DNA from: Xestospongia bergquistia
Taxonomy: Eukaryota > Porifera > Demospongiae > Haplosclerida > Petrosiidae
Direction of reading: 5' to 3'
NCBI GenBank assembly: GCA_963965975.1
Contig: OZ014415.1
Location: 2,175,001 to 2,239,000, forward strand
DNA length: 64,000 nt
The translations under genes and the position numbers were made by a program. Shown here in pieces: positions 37,255 to 48,385 of this stretch (positions within the stretch are counted from its first letter, which is position 1; each line of letters starts with the position of its first letter). Under the pieces are notes generated by a model. It saw only the letters and a list, made by a program, of their open reading frames with translations. It was not told where the DNA came from and searched no databases.

Positions 37255-38682
37255 TTATACCCCTATTCTTACATTGTTATTGTACATCTTACATGTCGTA
37301 CTAAATATAAGATGATCATTAGGTTGACCACACAGGAGACTAGCCATCCAGGAATAGCCACTACTTCCCATTACAATAACATAAGACTGTGCTAGAAGAA
37401 ACAAGTCAACAAAAGTAAGCAGAGCACCCTCTTTCTCAACTTTTCCTACCTCTTTTTTATTACCCATTCTATCCACATGATGAATAGAATTGTTTAGTGA
37501 TCGAAACCTCATTCCATACATACTTATAGCCATGTTCTTTACTAGATATGAGTCTGTTGCTAAAAATATAAGACTATTATTTCCTAGGAACTTGTTGGCT
37601 GTAGATACTGCACATTGCAAGCCAGATTTCCAATCATCTCTATTTTTTATAAGCTTATCACTCCAAGGATCTTTCACACCTGTAACTCCAACAAAACCTG
37701 TCCGTATATGTACTCCTATGTATGGTTGAGTTGTTAGTTTTAATACTTCTTTAGCAGTAGAGAGTTCTTGTAGAAATGCACTTTTCATTTTTATCAAGTA
37801 TCTAAAACCTAGTCCAATAATGTCTGCCATGTCACGATCTGAAATGTTTGAAAGACCAGTTATTTTAAGTCCTTCTGTTATCCAGGGTTGATTGACTGCA
37901 TGCATTAATTTAGTAGAAAGAGCTATCATTTCTAGATTGGTTATTATAACAACAAAGTGTCCATTTCCGGCTATTTTGCTTAAATAATTACTCCATTGAT
38001 GTCTGGATATACCTATATAAGGATCATGATTTATTGATTGCAATAAAAATTTAGGTGACAAATATTTCCACATTTTCTCTTTATCAATCCAGTTAATCAT
38101 ATTGGGTTCAAAATGGGAATCTTCAACAGCTGACTCCCAATCTAGTATTAGTCTCCTTTCACTAAATATAGCTAATAATAGAGCAAATGTTATGCCTTTC
38201 GTTCTATCAGCTATTCCACCACTAGTGCCTTTACGACAGTGCCACACCAATGTTCTTGATTTTGATGACATTGAACGATGAATTTTAGCATATTTATAAA
38301 GAGCTGTTAATAACTTTTTGTACTTTTTAAGAAAGAGTCCTTCCTTTCCAGAGTAGCAGGATAGAGGTGAACTTAATAGCATTTTTTGTTGTAATTCTAC
38401 TGGCACACCATCCTGTAAAGTCTGAGAATTTTTACTGTAAGTAGCAGCAGTTTGTTCAAGGTATTTAGGAACCATTACCTTGTTTAAAAACTTCTTCAAT
38501 TGACTATTTGATAATGTAGATCTGTCACCATAAAGTCTCCATCTGTTTTTATTGTCATAATCATCTATGATCTGGCTTTCAGGCTTGTCAACAATCTTAT
38601 TATGTGACTTACGTAAGTAAAAGACAAATAAAAAGACAAATATAATGGCTACAAGGATTGACAGAAGTTTTCTAAGAGACAT
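37255..38682 (-). CDS. Fucosyltransferase-like type II membrane glycosyltransferase, copy 1
   Basis: An intronless frame of 475 residues starts ATG at 38682 (MSLRKLLSIL). An N-terminal signal anchor (about residues 7-23) and a stalk come first, as in Golgi enzymes. The catalytic part shows TLVWHCRKGTSGGIADRTKG near residue 145-165 (the G-G-x-x-D-R sugar-nucleotide loop of the alpha-1,2/1,6 and O-fucosyltransferase superfamily), IGVHIRTGFVGVTG near 325 (H-x-R-x-G), FLATDSYLVK and, near the C-terminus, DLFLLAQSYVIVMGSSGYS. These correspond to the three conserved blocks of GT-B fucosyltransferases (GT11/23/65/68-like). The donor GDP-fucose is inferred; the acceptor is unknown. It is about 94 percent identical to 43022-44446. 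Confidence 0.8.
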   Translation of the reverse strand: MSLRKLLSILVAIIFVFLFVFYLRKSHNKIVDKPESQIIDDYDNKNRWRLYGDRSTLSNSQLKKFLNKVMVPKYLEQTAATYSKNSQTLQDGVPVELQQKMLLSSPLSCYSGKEGLFLKKYKKLLTALYKYAKIHRSMSSKSRTLVWHCRKGTSGGIADRTKGITFALLLAIFSERRLILDWESAVEDSHFEPNMINWIDKEKMWKYLSPKFLLQSINHDPYIGISRHQWSNYLSKIAGNGHFVVIITNLEMIALSTKLMHAVNQPWITEGLKITGLSNISDRDMADIIGLGFRYLIKMKSAFLQELSTAKEVLKLTTQPYIGVHIRTGFVGVTGVKDPWSDKLIKNRDDWKSGLQCAVSTANKFLGNNSLIFLATDSYLVKNMAISMYGMRFRSLNNSIHHVDRMGNKKEVGKVEKEGALLTFVDLFLLAQSYVIVMGSSGYSWMASLLCGQPNDHLIFSTTCKMYNNNVRIGV

Positions 38683-39184
38683 ATCAATGGGATCACGTGT
38701 ACCAGGAGTGAAGAAGCCATTTAATATCCCTAGTTAGTAAGTGTTGAAGGAAGTGCAACTAACTATAAGTGTGACGGATATTAATATTAAAATTAATTTA
38801 TTGTAAAATAAAACTTGATAACTAAATTAACTTATTGTATTAATAACTTCTAGTTATTACTTAGGAAGCAAGCTAGTTGTATTATAAGTACAAAGTATGT
38901 CAATAGAGTCAATTTATTACTGACTAGAGTTCCATATCACTCAATAGTTTTCCTCTTCTATGTGGTGATGGTTAGGATTTGTAAATACATGTACATTGTA
39001 CATACATACACATATATTTATTGTTTTCTTGTACTTATATGAGTCAATTTCAAGAATTGTCCAAACTAATGACTTCAGTCTATTGTATAAACTTGGTTCT
39101 GTGTATGGATTTACTAATACTTTGATGTAAGCAGTACATTTGATGGTATTTTCTAAAACTACTTTCCTTACAGTGTTTCATATA

Positions 39185-39310
39185 AGTCGTAAGGTTGAGG
39201 CAGAGCTAAGCTCAATGCAGCTAAATCACAAATGAATAAAACTGTTTGTACTATGACATGCAATACATTTGAATAAACAAACTCTTGCATGAGATCTGGA
39301 AATTAGAAAG
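39185..39310 (-). pseudogene. Decayed copy of the last EFCAB7 exon
   Basis: This stretch aligns with 48965-49090, the final coding exon of the EFCAB7 gene on the same strand: shared blocks include the acceptor context TTTCTAATTTCCAG and a run meaning TNSLFN in the intact exon (AGTACAAACAGTTT). Insertions and substitutions break the frame. It sits between the glycosyltransferase copy 1 and a glycosyltransferase fragment, far from the rest of EFCAB7. Confidence 0.6.
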
Positions 39311-39389
39311 ATATTGAGAAGGTATAATTATAGTACAGATATAAGTAGTTTAAGGTTTTATCACAATATGCACTTTCAAATTGATTCTA

Positions 39390-39610
39390 TATAATATTTG
39401 TATATCCCAACTTTTACATTGTACATGCTACATGTAGTACTAAAAATAAGATGATCATTAGGTTGACCACACAGGAGACTAACAATCCACTCTTTTTACT
39501 ACGATAACATAAGACTGTACTACAAGTAGTTGTAACAAGACAACAAAAGCAAATAGAGCACACTCTTTATCAGCTTTTCTTGCCCCTTTCTTATCACCTA
39601 TTCTCACATC
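39390..39610 (-). pseudogene. Glycosyltransferase C-terminal fragment (copy-1 block)
   Basis: The sequence lines up with the C-terminal 70 codons of the neighbouring fucosyltransferase-like genes (37260-37480): the blocks meaning HLIFSTTCK, VCCGQPN-like and FVDLFLLAQ can be followed, but with deletions and frameshifts, and no upstream part exists. The equivalent fragment in the second block is 45090-45330. It is a relic of a third gene copy that was duplicated with the block. Confidence 0.6.
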
Positions 39611-39769
39611 AATGATTTATGTTTATATGTTTATAAAGAAGCCAGAGACAGCTAAATCCATGCCGGCACCACTGGTAATGTACTGTAAGGATACCTGTTT
39701 TATAATTGACAGAATCCAAGATAAAAATCTTGTATATGTTAGGACAGTGAGATGTTTTGGGATAGTACA

Positions 39770-39945
39770 AAGCAGTATTTGAAAAATATTTAAATACTTT
39801 TCAAAGCATTTGTATTTGTATTTGAAATACATGCCTGCTAGAATTATTTGTATTTGTATTTTGTATTTCATATTTTGAGAGTATTTGTATTTGTATTTAA
39901 ATACTATTCAATGTATTTAACCCCATCCCTGCTACAAACTATTTA
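39770..39945. repeat. AT-rich insertion with TTTGTATTTGTATTT repeats
   Basis: About 150 bases with several TTTGTATTTGTATTT runs are present here but absent from the matching point of the second block (about 45480). The right edge ends AACCCCATCCCTG, resembling a hAT-type terminus (CAGGGATGGGG on the other strand). A matching left terminus is not clear. Confidence 0.4.
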
Positions 39946-40099
39946 AAAACAACTCAATACTGATAATTAGTAGGTGGAGCTCTAGTTAATTATAAAGTCA
40001 TCTTCAGTGATATGGTACTCTGTTGTCTTGTATGTAGCAGCTAAGCTGTAAGAAGACATGTATTAATTCAAGTGTTTTAATTGAACATCCTATTCCACT

Positions 40100-40380
40100 A
40101 GTTTAAACTCACATACCACGAATGTTTTTCTCTGTTGTACCGGAAAGAAATATAAGGATCATGAGAAGTGTTTTATGGAGTCTAGTAGTTGTACTGTCTA
40201 CTCTCATATTCACACTGGTAAGAAAATTGTGAAAGTTTTTTACTTCTTGTAATAACTTAATAAGCATTGTCATATTCTCACTGGAGAGTAGCCCTATATT
40301 AGTAGTAAAGACCGTGGGAAAGGTTTTGTGCAATCTAGCGATCTTACTGACCACTCTCATATTCACAAAAGCCATTAAGG
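40100..40380 (+). pseudogene. C2H2 zinc-finger gene remnant, copy-1 block
   Basis: Plus-strand pieces read like linked C2H2 fingers with the HTGEKPY-type linker: CCTGKKYK, VYSHIHTGKK, HCHILTGE (stop) PYI and GKGFVQSSDLTDHSHIHK. Stops and frame changes break every finger, and several cysteines are missing. The equivalent region in the second block is 45690-46200. Confidence 0.5.
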
Positions 40381-40539
40381 GCTTTAGGAGACTTGCTACT
40401 TTGGTATCTTATGAGAGTACTGAAATACTAAACTTTTTAAACAAACAATAAACAAGTTAATACTCACTAATGTTTATTTTTGAAAAAATAAACAATTAAA
40501 AGCCAAAATAAAAATAAATATCTAAAAAGTTTTATTAAA

Positions 40540-42030
40540 ATAAACACTGAAACGGAAATTAAACTGTCTCAATAGGTGAAGGTTTCAAGAGTCCTGTCAA
40601 AGAAGGTCTCCAGAGAATCCATTACTAATAAGCATACATTGACCAAGAAGGCGTCATCAGCACACACCTAGCAGGAACAACAAACGCGTGACCACCAGTT
40701 TGGCGGGAAACATCATCAGCACACACCTAGCATTGAACAGGAGCGTGTGACCAACATAAAAACTAATGAATTCGAATAATTGTAATTGCAGATAAGAAAT
40801 TGAAATATAAACTACTTCAGATTAAATAAAAATTAATGAAACCAGAATGTTTAAAATTTAAATGTTTAAAATTTCAAAGTTAATAATTATTAAAAATGCT
40901 ATATTAAATATTAGAAACTGAAGTTGAGGACAAACAAAGTTTAGTAAAAAATTTTGGAAGAATTTCAATATACAGAATCTATTTTATAAAAACATAAAAA
41001 TACAACATAGAAAATTACAAAAAAAACTTAAGAAATGAAATAAGAAAAAAAATTAAGAAAAAAAGTAGAAAAAACTTAAAGACAGTCTCAGCAGTTGAAG
41101 ATCCACCAAGTAGAGAAGAGAGAATCTCCAAGAGTCCAGCCAGTCCACAAGTAGAGAACATAGAGGGAGAAAGAGAGTTCTTTTTAACAATTGGATTACT
41201 TAAGAATGGATGGGGAGATAGATAGCTCACCTTTTTCACCAGTGCTGCTCCTGCAGGGAAAGAAAAAGAGTTATAACTGAACTGGTATAGTGACAATGAA
41301 TGGATAGAGAGTGAAGAGAGACAGAGGAAGTGAAAAAGGACCACCAACCTACACACACGCATAGTGCACACACACATACGCACCCTACAAACCTCTCCCC
41401 CGCCACCGGGGGGTAAAAAAGGGGGGGGAGAGGATTTGTAGGGTTTTATGTGAATGTGTGTATGGTGTATTATAGGCTAGATAGCCCAAAAAAATTAAAA
41501 AAATAAAATAAAAAAGAAAGGAAAGAAGGCTTGAAGGAAGACAGGAAAGAGTCCAATGAACAGGAGAGCCACTCATCTTTTACATCCAGACAACATCAGA
41601 ACAGTCAAGAGAACATCAGAGAAGACCAGTCAAGAACATCAGAGAAGAACAACATTAGAGAAGATAGTTAAGAACATCAGACTAACCATGATAAGAGCTT
41701 CCAAATTAAATCCTGTAGAAATGAAGACTGAAAACTGAATTGACAAAAAAATAAAAAAAAATAAAAAAAAAAATAACAAGATTAAAATAAGAAAAAAATG
41801 ATTTTAAAAAATAAAGATGACATAACTAAATGAAAAGATGATCCAGCGAAGACACGAAGCGACGAGGTGAGTTGATCCAACGAAGTAGAAACCTAGAGAG
41901 AGAAAGAGAGAAACTGGAGAATATGGACGAGAGATGATGGATGGAGCGATGACTCACCTGTTTTAACAGTGCTATCGAAAGTTTGAAAAATGGAGTCAAT
42001 TTTATAACATCAAGATGTATCATGTAAAGA
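40540..42030. repeat. Low-complexity block, first copy of the duplicated unit
   Basis: This stretch is the copy of 46600-48385. It contains purine-rich AGAACATCAGAGAAGACCAGTC-like direct repeats (41575-41660), A-rich runs, a GTGTGT/CACACA segment around 41350-41460, and the motif TTTGGCGGGAAA near 40700. No convincing gene is seen in this copy: the ATG of the possible small gene in the other copy is ATT here. Confidence 0.6.
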
Positions 42031-42189
42031 ACATGGCTGTAAGTAAGTATGTATGGAATCAGGTTTGATCATTAAATAATTGTCTTCATCATGTGGATAT
42101 ATAGGATGGATACTAAAAGGGGGCAAGGAAAGCTGATAAAATTTAAAGAGGGGGGATCTTCTTGTTTTTGTTCACTTTCTCAATGCCAA

Positions 42190-42560
42190 GCCTACCAGAT
42201 ATTCAATTAATGACCTTTATTTAATTTATACATTATTGGCAAGTTTCACTAAAAACAATAATTATTTTCTACCAAAATGTGAAGAATTTACTCTAGTGAC
42301 AATTTCTACACTTTTGGAAGGAAACTATTTTTCTCATAACTATTTCAAACTTGTCAGAAACAAAACCTACCTGATATTAGTTAACAACAATTGTTTCATT
42401 TACATGAAATATCAGCAGGTTTTACTAAAAAACAATTTTCTAACAAAATATGATATATTTACTCACAGTGACAATTTCTATACTTTTGGAAGGAAATCAT
42501 TTACCAGACTTGTCAGAAACAATATCACAACTGGTACCTACCAGATGCAAGGTCTTTCTT
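42190..42560. repeat. Two copies of the dispersed ~190-bp repeat
   Basis: Two tandem units share the marks TTTCTACCAAAA, GTGAAGAATTTACT, CACTTTTGGAAGGAAA and ACTTGTCAGAAACAA. The same family occurs at 17070-17340 and 24360-24620. There is no coding content. It separates the two duplicated blocks. Confidence 0.65.
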
Positions 42561-43021
42561 CAATATGTCATCTAGTGAGTTGAGTGCTTGTGCATGCATA
42601 TGTAAGACTAACGCAATCTTTCACAATATGTACATATGGTAGTGATTCCTGGCATTAATATATATACTTTCTTCAACACAGCAGTCATCGAACAAAATTT
42701 TATTTATACGTTCAATGTCATTATGAGTAATTACTATATACCTATATGCAAGCCTGTTTCATTAATTAAGTAGATCTCTTCTGGGTCTTAATTCCTAGGT
42801 CATGTACTGTCCCATATATTACAAGTGAGCTCTTTATGCAATTAAGAGGAGATAACTGTTCATCTTTTTAAAGTCCAGAAAATTGGCATGGTAAATATTC
42901 CCTTTCTTACAGTAGAAGATACATTTAAAAGTTCAATTAAGAGTTTATAAAAAAGTAAAAGTGTAGCTAAAGATACAAGTACTTTGTCTTATCATTGTGG
43001 TTTCCATATTTCATGATTTGC

Positions 43022-44446
43022 TTATACCCCTATTCTTACATTGTTATTGTACATCTTACATGTCGTACTAAATATAAGATGATCATTAGGTTGACCACAC
43101 AGGAGACTAGCCATCCAGGAATAGCCACTACTTCCCATTACAATAACATAAGACTGTGCTAGAAGAAACAAGTCAACAAAAGTAAGCAGAGCACCCTCTT
43201 TCTCAACTTTTCCTACCTCTTTTTTATTACCCATTCTATCCACATGATGAATAGAATTGTTTAGTGATCGAAACCTCATTCCATACATACTTATAGCCAT
43301 GTTCTTTACTAGATATGAGTCTGTTGCTAAATATATAAGACTATTATTTCCTAGGAACTTGTTGGCTGTAGATACTGCACATTGCAAACCAAATTTCCAA
43401 TCATCTCTATTTTTTATAAGCTTATCACTCCAAGGATCTTTCACACCTGTAACTCCAACAAAACCTGTCCGTATATGTACTCCTATGTACGGTTGAGTTG
43501 TTAGTTTTAATACTTCTTTAGCAATAGAGAGTTCTTGTAGAAATGCACTTTTCATTTTTATCAAGTATCTAAAACCTAGTCCAATAATGTCTACCATGTC
43601 ACGATCTGAAATGTTTGAAAGACCAGTTATTTTAAGACCTTCTGTAATCCAGGGTTGATTGACTGCCTGCATTAATTTAGTAGAAAGAGCTATCATTTCT
43701 AGATTGGTTACTATAACAACAAAGTGTCCATTTCCGGCTATTTTGCTTAAATAATTACGCCACTGATGTATGGACAGATGTATATAAGGATCATGATTTA
43801 TTGATGTCACTAAAAGTTTTGGTGACAAATATTTCCATATTTTCTCTTTATCAATCCAGTTTATCATATTGGGTTCAAAATGGGAATCTTCAACAGCTGA
43901 CTCCCAATCTAGTATTAGTCTCCTTTCACTAAATATGGCTAATAATAGAGCAAATGTTATGCCTTTCGTTCTATCAGCTATTCCACCGCTAGTGCCTTTA
44001 CGACAGTGCCACACCAATGTTCTTGATTTTGATGACATTGAACGATGAATTTTCACATATTTATAAAGAGCTGTTAATAACTTTTTGTACTTTTTAAGAA
44101 AGAGTCCTTCCTTTCCAGAGTAGCAGGATAGAGGTGAACCTAGTAGCATTTTTTGTTGTAGTTCTACTGGCACACCTTCTTGTAAAGTCTGAGAATTTTT
44201 ACTGTAAGTAGCAGCAGTTTGTTCAAGATATTTAGGAATCATTACCTTGTTTAAAAACTTCTTCAATTGACTATTTGATAATGTAGATCTGTCACCATAA
44301 AGTCTCCATCTGTTTTTATTCTCATAATCATCTGTGATCTTGCTTTTAGGCTTGTCAAAAATCTTATTATGTGACTCACGTAAGTAAATGACAAATAAAA
44401 AGACAACTATGATGGCTACAAGGGTTAACAGAAGTTTTCTATCCAT
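43022..44446 (-). CDS. Fucosyltransferase-like type II membrane glycosyltransferase, copy 2
   Basis: An intronless 474-residue frame begins at the ATG at 44446 (MDRKLLLTLVAIIVVFLFV); the frame is open three bases further but that codon is TTG. The signal anchor is at residues 5-21. All the motifs of copy 1 are kept: HCRKGTSGGIADRTKG, IGVHIRTG, FVDLFLLAQSYVIVMG. Differences from copy 1 are scattered and mostly conservative, with the densest cluster near residues 210-230 (LLVTSINHDPYIHLSIHQW against FLLQSINHDPYIGISRHQW) and in the stalk. Both frames are intact, so both copies are probably used. Flanks on both sides are duplicated with it. Confidence 0.8.
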   Translation of the reverse strand: MDRKLLLTLVAIIVVFLFVIYLRESHNKIFDKPKSKITDDYENKNRWRLYGDRSTLSNSQLKKFLNKVMIPKYLEQTAATYSKNSQTLQEGVPVELQQKMLLGSPLSCYSGKEGLFLKKYKKLLTALYKYVKIHRSMSSKSRTLVWHCRKGTSGGIADRTKGITFALLLAIFSERRLILDWESAVEDSHFEPNMINWIDKEKIWKYLSPKLLVTSINHDPYIHLSIHQWRNYLSKIAGNGHFVVIVTNLEMIALSTKLMQAVNQPWITEGLKITGLSNISDRDMVDIIGLGFRYLIKMKSAFLQELSIAKEVLKLTTQPYIGVHIRTGFVGVTGVKDPWSDKLIKNRDDWKFGLQCAVSTANKFLGNNSLIYLATDSYLVKNMAISMYGMRFRSLNNSIHHVDRMGNKKEVGKVEKEGALLTFVDLFLLAQSYVIVMGSSGYSWMASLLCGQPNDHLIFSTTCKMYNNNVRIGV

Positions 44447-44784
44447 CAATGGTCACGTGTACCCGGAGTGAAGAAGCCATTGAATATCCCTAGTCCCTTA
44501 TATAGTAAGTGTTGAAGGAAGTGCAACTAACTATAATATATAAAGTGTGACGGATATTAAAATTAATTTATTGTAAAACAAAACTTGATAACTAAATTAA
44601 CTTATTGTATTAATAACATCTAGTTATTACTTAGGAAGCAAGCTAGTTGTATTATAAGTAAGTCCATTACAAAGTATGTCAATAGAGTCAATTTATTGCT
44701 GACTAGAGTTGGATATCACTCAATAGTTTTCCTCTTCTATGTGGTGATGGTTAGGATTTGTAAATACTATAGTAAATATGTGTA

Positions 44785-45077
44785 GTAGGTGTAGGAACAG
44801 GGGGGGCACAGGGGGCACGTGCCCCCACAATATTTTTGGTATATTGTGAGATGGTTTCACAATCAACTGATTTAGATTAGCCACTTTTCAATCCCTATCC
44901 TCATAATACAATTTACAGCTGTAGATGCACATTTTATGTAAAAACATTTTAAAAATTTTTGTCAGTGTAAACGACAGAAGGTTTATTTTGGTTGTTATTG
45001 AAATACTTCACTGTTAAACTAAACAATGTTAAAATGTTACATATGTGCCCCCCGAATGACAAAATTGTTCCTACACC
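44785..45077. mobile_element. hAT-like MITE with 8-bp target duplication
   Basis: A 293-bp insertion is bounded by the 8-bp direct repeat TATGTGTA (44777-44784 and 45078-45085). The ends are inverted: GGTGTAGGAACA on the left and TGTTCCTACACC on the right, followed inward by G-rich and C-rich tracts. Eight-bp duplications are typical of hAT transposition. No transposase is present. The paralogous place near 39000 lacks the insertion, so it arrived after the block was duplicated. Confidence 0.8.
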
Positions 45078-45089
45078 TATGTGTACATT

Positions 45090-45330
45090 GTACAATATGC
45101 ACTTTCGAATTGATTCTATATTTCTACATCCCAACTTTTACATTGTACATGTTACATGTAGTACTAAAAATAAGATGATGCTTAGGTTGACCACACAGGA
45201 GACTAACAATCCAGGAATAGCCACTTTTTTATTACATAACATAATACTGTACTACAAGTAACAAGACAACAAAAGCAAATAGAGTACACCCTTTATCAGC
45301 TTTTCTTGCCCCTTTCTATCACTTATCCTT
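45090..45330 (-). pseudogene. Glycosyltransferase C-terminal fragment (copy-2 block)
   Basis: This is the counterpart of 39390-39610. It aligns with the last codons of the intact glycosyltransferase genes, including the stretch meaning the CGQPN region and the VDLFLLAQ region, but is truncated and out of frame. Confidence 0.6.
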
Positions 45331-45689
45331 AAGCTATATACACATGAGTAATTTATGTATATATATGTACGAAGAAGTCAGAAATAGCTAATTCCACTGG
45401 TAATATACTGTAAGGATACCTGTTTCATGATTGACAGAAGACAAGATATAAATCTTGTATACAGTGGGAAAGTCATGCTGATAATTTAACTAACCATTAC
45501 TATATCATTTCTCGCAAGTTATTTAACTATTAATAATACTGATAATTAGTAGGTGGAGCTATAGTTAATTATAAGTTTAAAACACGTGTTGCCGTCACTA
45601 CTTTGTTGTCTTGTAAGTAGCTGTAAGAAGACATGTATTAGCTTAAGTGTTTTAATTGACCATCTCCTCAACAACCACTGTCCTTCAAA

Positions 45690-46200
45690 ATGAGATACAA
45701 TGAGATACTTTCCAATGTTCTCTGTGTCATCATATGTCTAGTACTGATGCAACATTATGCTTATCATATTGATCGTCATCACACTGGTGACAAGCCCTAC
45801 CACTGTCCAGGCTGTAAGTGTACATTTAGTCTAGAAGCTAACCTCAAGACACACCAATGAGTACATTAAGTCCAGACACCAGCAGTATTACTCAGTCAAA
45901 TGCAATAACATCCTATTCCACTATAGTCATAGTCTAAACTCTCATGCCATGAATGTTTTTCTCTGTCATTCTGGAAAGAAATATATTTGTAAGGATCATG
46001 AGAAGTGTTTTACAAAATATTACTGTCTACTCTCATATTCACACTAGTAAAAAAGTTCACTACTTATAATAACTTAAAAACTAAGCATCATCATATTCTC
46101 ACTGGAGAGTAGCCCTATATTAGTAATGGCTGTGGGAGGGGTTTTGTGCAATCCAGCAATCTTACTGACCACTCTCACATTCACAAAAACCAGTACACAC
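45690..46200 (+). pseudogene. C2H2 zinc-finger gene remnant, copy-2 block
   Basis: A small plus-strand frame from the ATG at 45690 to a TGA at 45858-45860 (56 codons) has a hydrophobic start and then one C2H2-like finger, HTGDKPYHCPGCKCTFS with LEANLKTHQ; the last His is replaced by Gln-stop. Downstream, other frames show LKTKHHHILTGE, stop, PYI and GRGFVQSSNLTDHSHIHK. It is the same decayed gene as at 40100-40380, a little better preserved. Confidence 0.5.
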
Positions 46201-46599
46201 TTTTACTTGTAGTAATTGGACGTTAATCAGTCAGTGCTAGCTTTGAAAATATTGTACTTTAAATATATTATTTCATGCACTCAGTTCAATTCTAGTTATA
46301 ATCAACAGATTATTTTATTGATGATTTTACTTTTTTGTATTTTCCATTAATAAAATTGTATATTTGCTGTTTAAACATGTTATTGTGTTACATCTACAGC
46401 TACTATATAGTGCTGTTCAGACCTTTGAGTTTGAAGTTGACAGTGATTGTGTTGTCTATGTGGATCTCATCCAATTTGTTGGTATCTTATGAGAGTACTG
46501 AAATACTCAACTTTTTAAACAAACAATAAACAAGTTAATACTCATTAATGTTTATTTTTGACAAAAATTAACAATTAAAAGCCAAAATAAAAATCTAAA

Positions 46600-48385
46600 A
46601 ATTAATTAACACTGAAAAGGAAATTAAACTCAGTCTGTCTCAATAGGTGAAGGTTTTGAGAGTCCTGTCAAAGAAGGTCTCCAGAGAATCCATTACTAAT
46701 AAGCATACATTGAGGAAGAAGACGGTTAATATCATCAGCACGCACCTAGGCCTAGCAATGAACAGCAAGCGCGTGTCCACCAGTTTGGCGGGAAACATCA
46801 TCAGCACGCACCTACCAATGAACAGCAAACGCATGACCAACATTCTGTCACTACTACACGCCAACAATACTCTTTAATTAATAAATTTTTAACTTAAAAA
46901 ATGGCTTTTTGTTAAAAAAGGGGTAATACATTAAAGAAATTAGTAAAGAAATGTATATGGGTATTGGGTAATACAATAGTTGTAAAGAAATAATGAATTC
47001 AAATGTTTGTAATTGAAAATATAAACTCAAATTTGTAAATTCAAATATAAACTAATTCAGATTAAATTAAATTAATCCAGAATGTTTGAGATTTCAAAGT
47101 TGATAATTATTAAAAATACTATATTCAATATTACAAACTGAAGTTAAGACTTTTGACAAATTTTAGTAAAAAATTTTTTGAAGAATTTCAATATAATTAA
47201 AGATATATAAAATCTATTTTATAAAAACATAAAAAATATAACATAAAAATTACAACATGGAAAATTTAAAAAGTTTAATAAGAAAAAAACAAAATAACTT
47301 AAAAACAAAACAAAATAACTTAAGAAAAAAACCAAAAAATTAAAAAAGACAGTCTCAGTAGCTGAAGATCCATCCACCTAGTAGAGAAGAGAGAATCCCC
47401 GAGACTCCAGTCAGTCCACAAGTAGAGAACATAGAGGGAGAAAGAGAGAGTTGCTTGTAACAACTGGATTACTAAAGGAGAGATGGATAGATAGAGAGAC
47501 AGCTCACCTTTTCCAACAGTGCTGCTCCTGCAGGGAAAGAAAGAAAGAGTAACTGAACTGGTAGTGAGAATGAATGGATAGAGAGTGAAGAGAGACAGAG
47601 GAAGTGAAAAAGGACCACCAACCTACACACACACATAGCGCACACACACACGCACCCTACAAACCTCTCCCCCACCACCGGGGGTAAAAAAAGAAGGGGG
47701 TTGGTGGGGGGGGAGAGGATTTGTAGGGTTTTATGTGAATGTGTGTATGGTGTATTATAGGCTAGACAGCCCAAATAAAAATATAAAATAAAATAAAAAA
47801 GAAAGGAAAGAAGGCTTGAAGGAAGACAGGAAAGAGTCCAATGAGCAGGAGAGTGACTCATCTTTTACATCCAGAGAACATCAGAGAAGACCAATCAAGA
47901 ACATCAAAGAACATCAGAGAAGACCAGTCAAGAACATCAGAGAACATCATGCAGAGAAGACCAGTCAAGAACATCAGAGAACATCAGTCAAGATCATTAG
48001 AGAACACCAGAGAAGAACAGTCAGGATCATCAGGCCAAGAACTTCCAAATTGAGTCCTGTAGAATGAAGAAGGAACCAACTAAAGAACTAAATTGACAAA
48101 AACAAAAAAAATATTCAAAAAAATAAAAACAAACAAACTAAGAATAAAAAATAAAACTGAGAATAGAAAAGAAAAAGATAAGGATGACATAACTAAATGA
48201 AAAGATGATCCAGCGAAGACACGAAGCGACGAAGTGAGTGGATCCAACGAAGTAGAAACCTAGAGGGAGAGAGAGAGAGAGAGAAACTGGAGAATATGGA
48301 CGAGAGATGATGGATGGAGCGATGGCTCACCTGTTTTAACAGTGCTATCGAAAGCTTGCAAAATGGAGTTCATTTTATAACATCA
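46600..48385 (-). repeat. Low-complexity block, second copy, with possible small spliced gene
   Basis: This is the counterpart of 40540-42030. Minus-strand splice-like signals are unusually good: an ATG near 48371 gives MNSILQAFDSTVKT and a GTGAG donor near 48327; a 20-nt micro-exon at about 47507-47526 has a CTGCAG acceptor and GTGAGC donor; and a CTACTAG acceptor near 47390 opens a frame (VDGSSATETVFFNFLVFF) that stays hydrophobic. The three join in frame. I cannot tell a real small membrane protein from chance in such biased sequence. Also present are AGAACATCAGAGAAGACCAG repeats (47870-48030) and two TTTGGCGGGAAA-like motifs. Confidence 0.35.
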
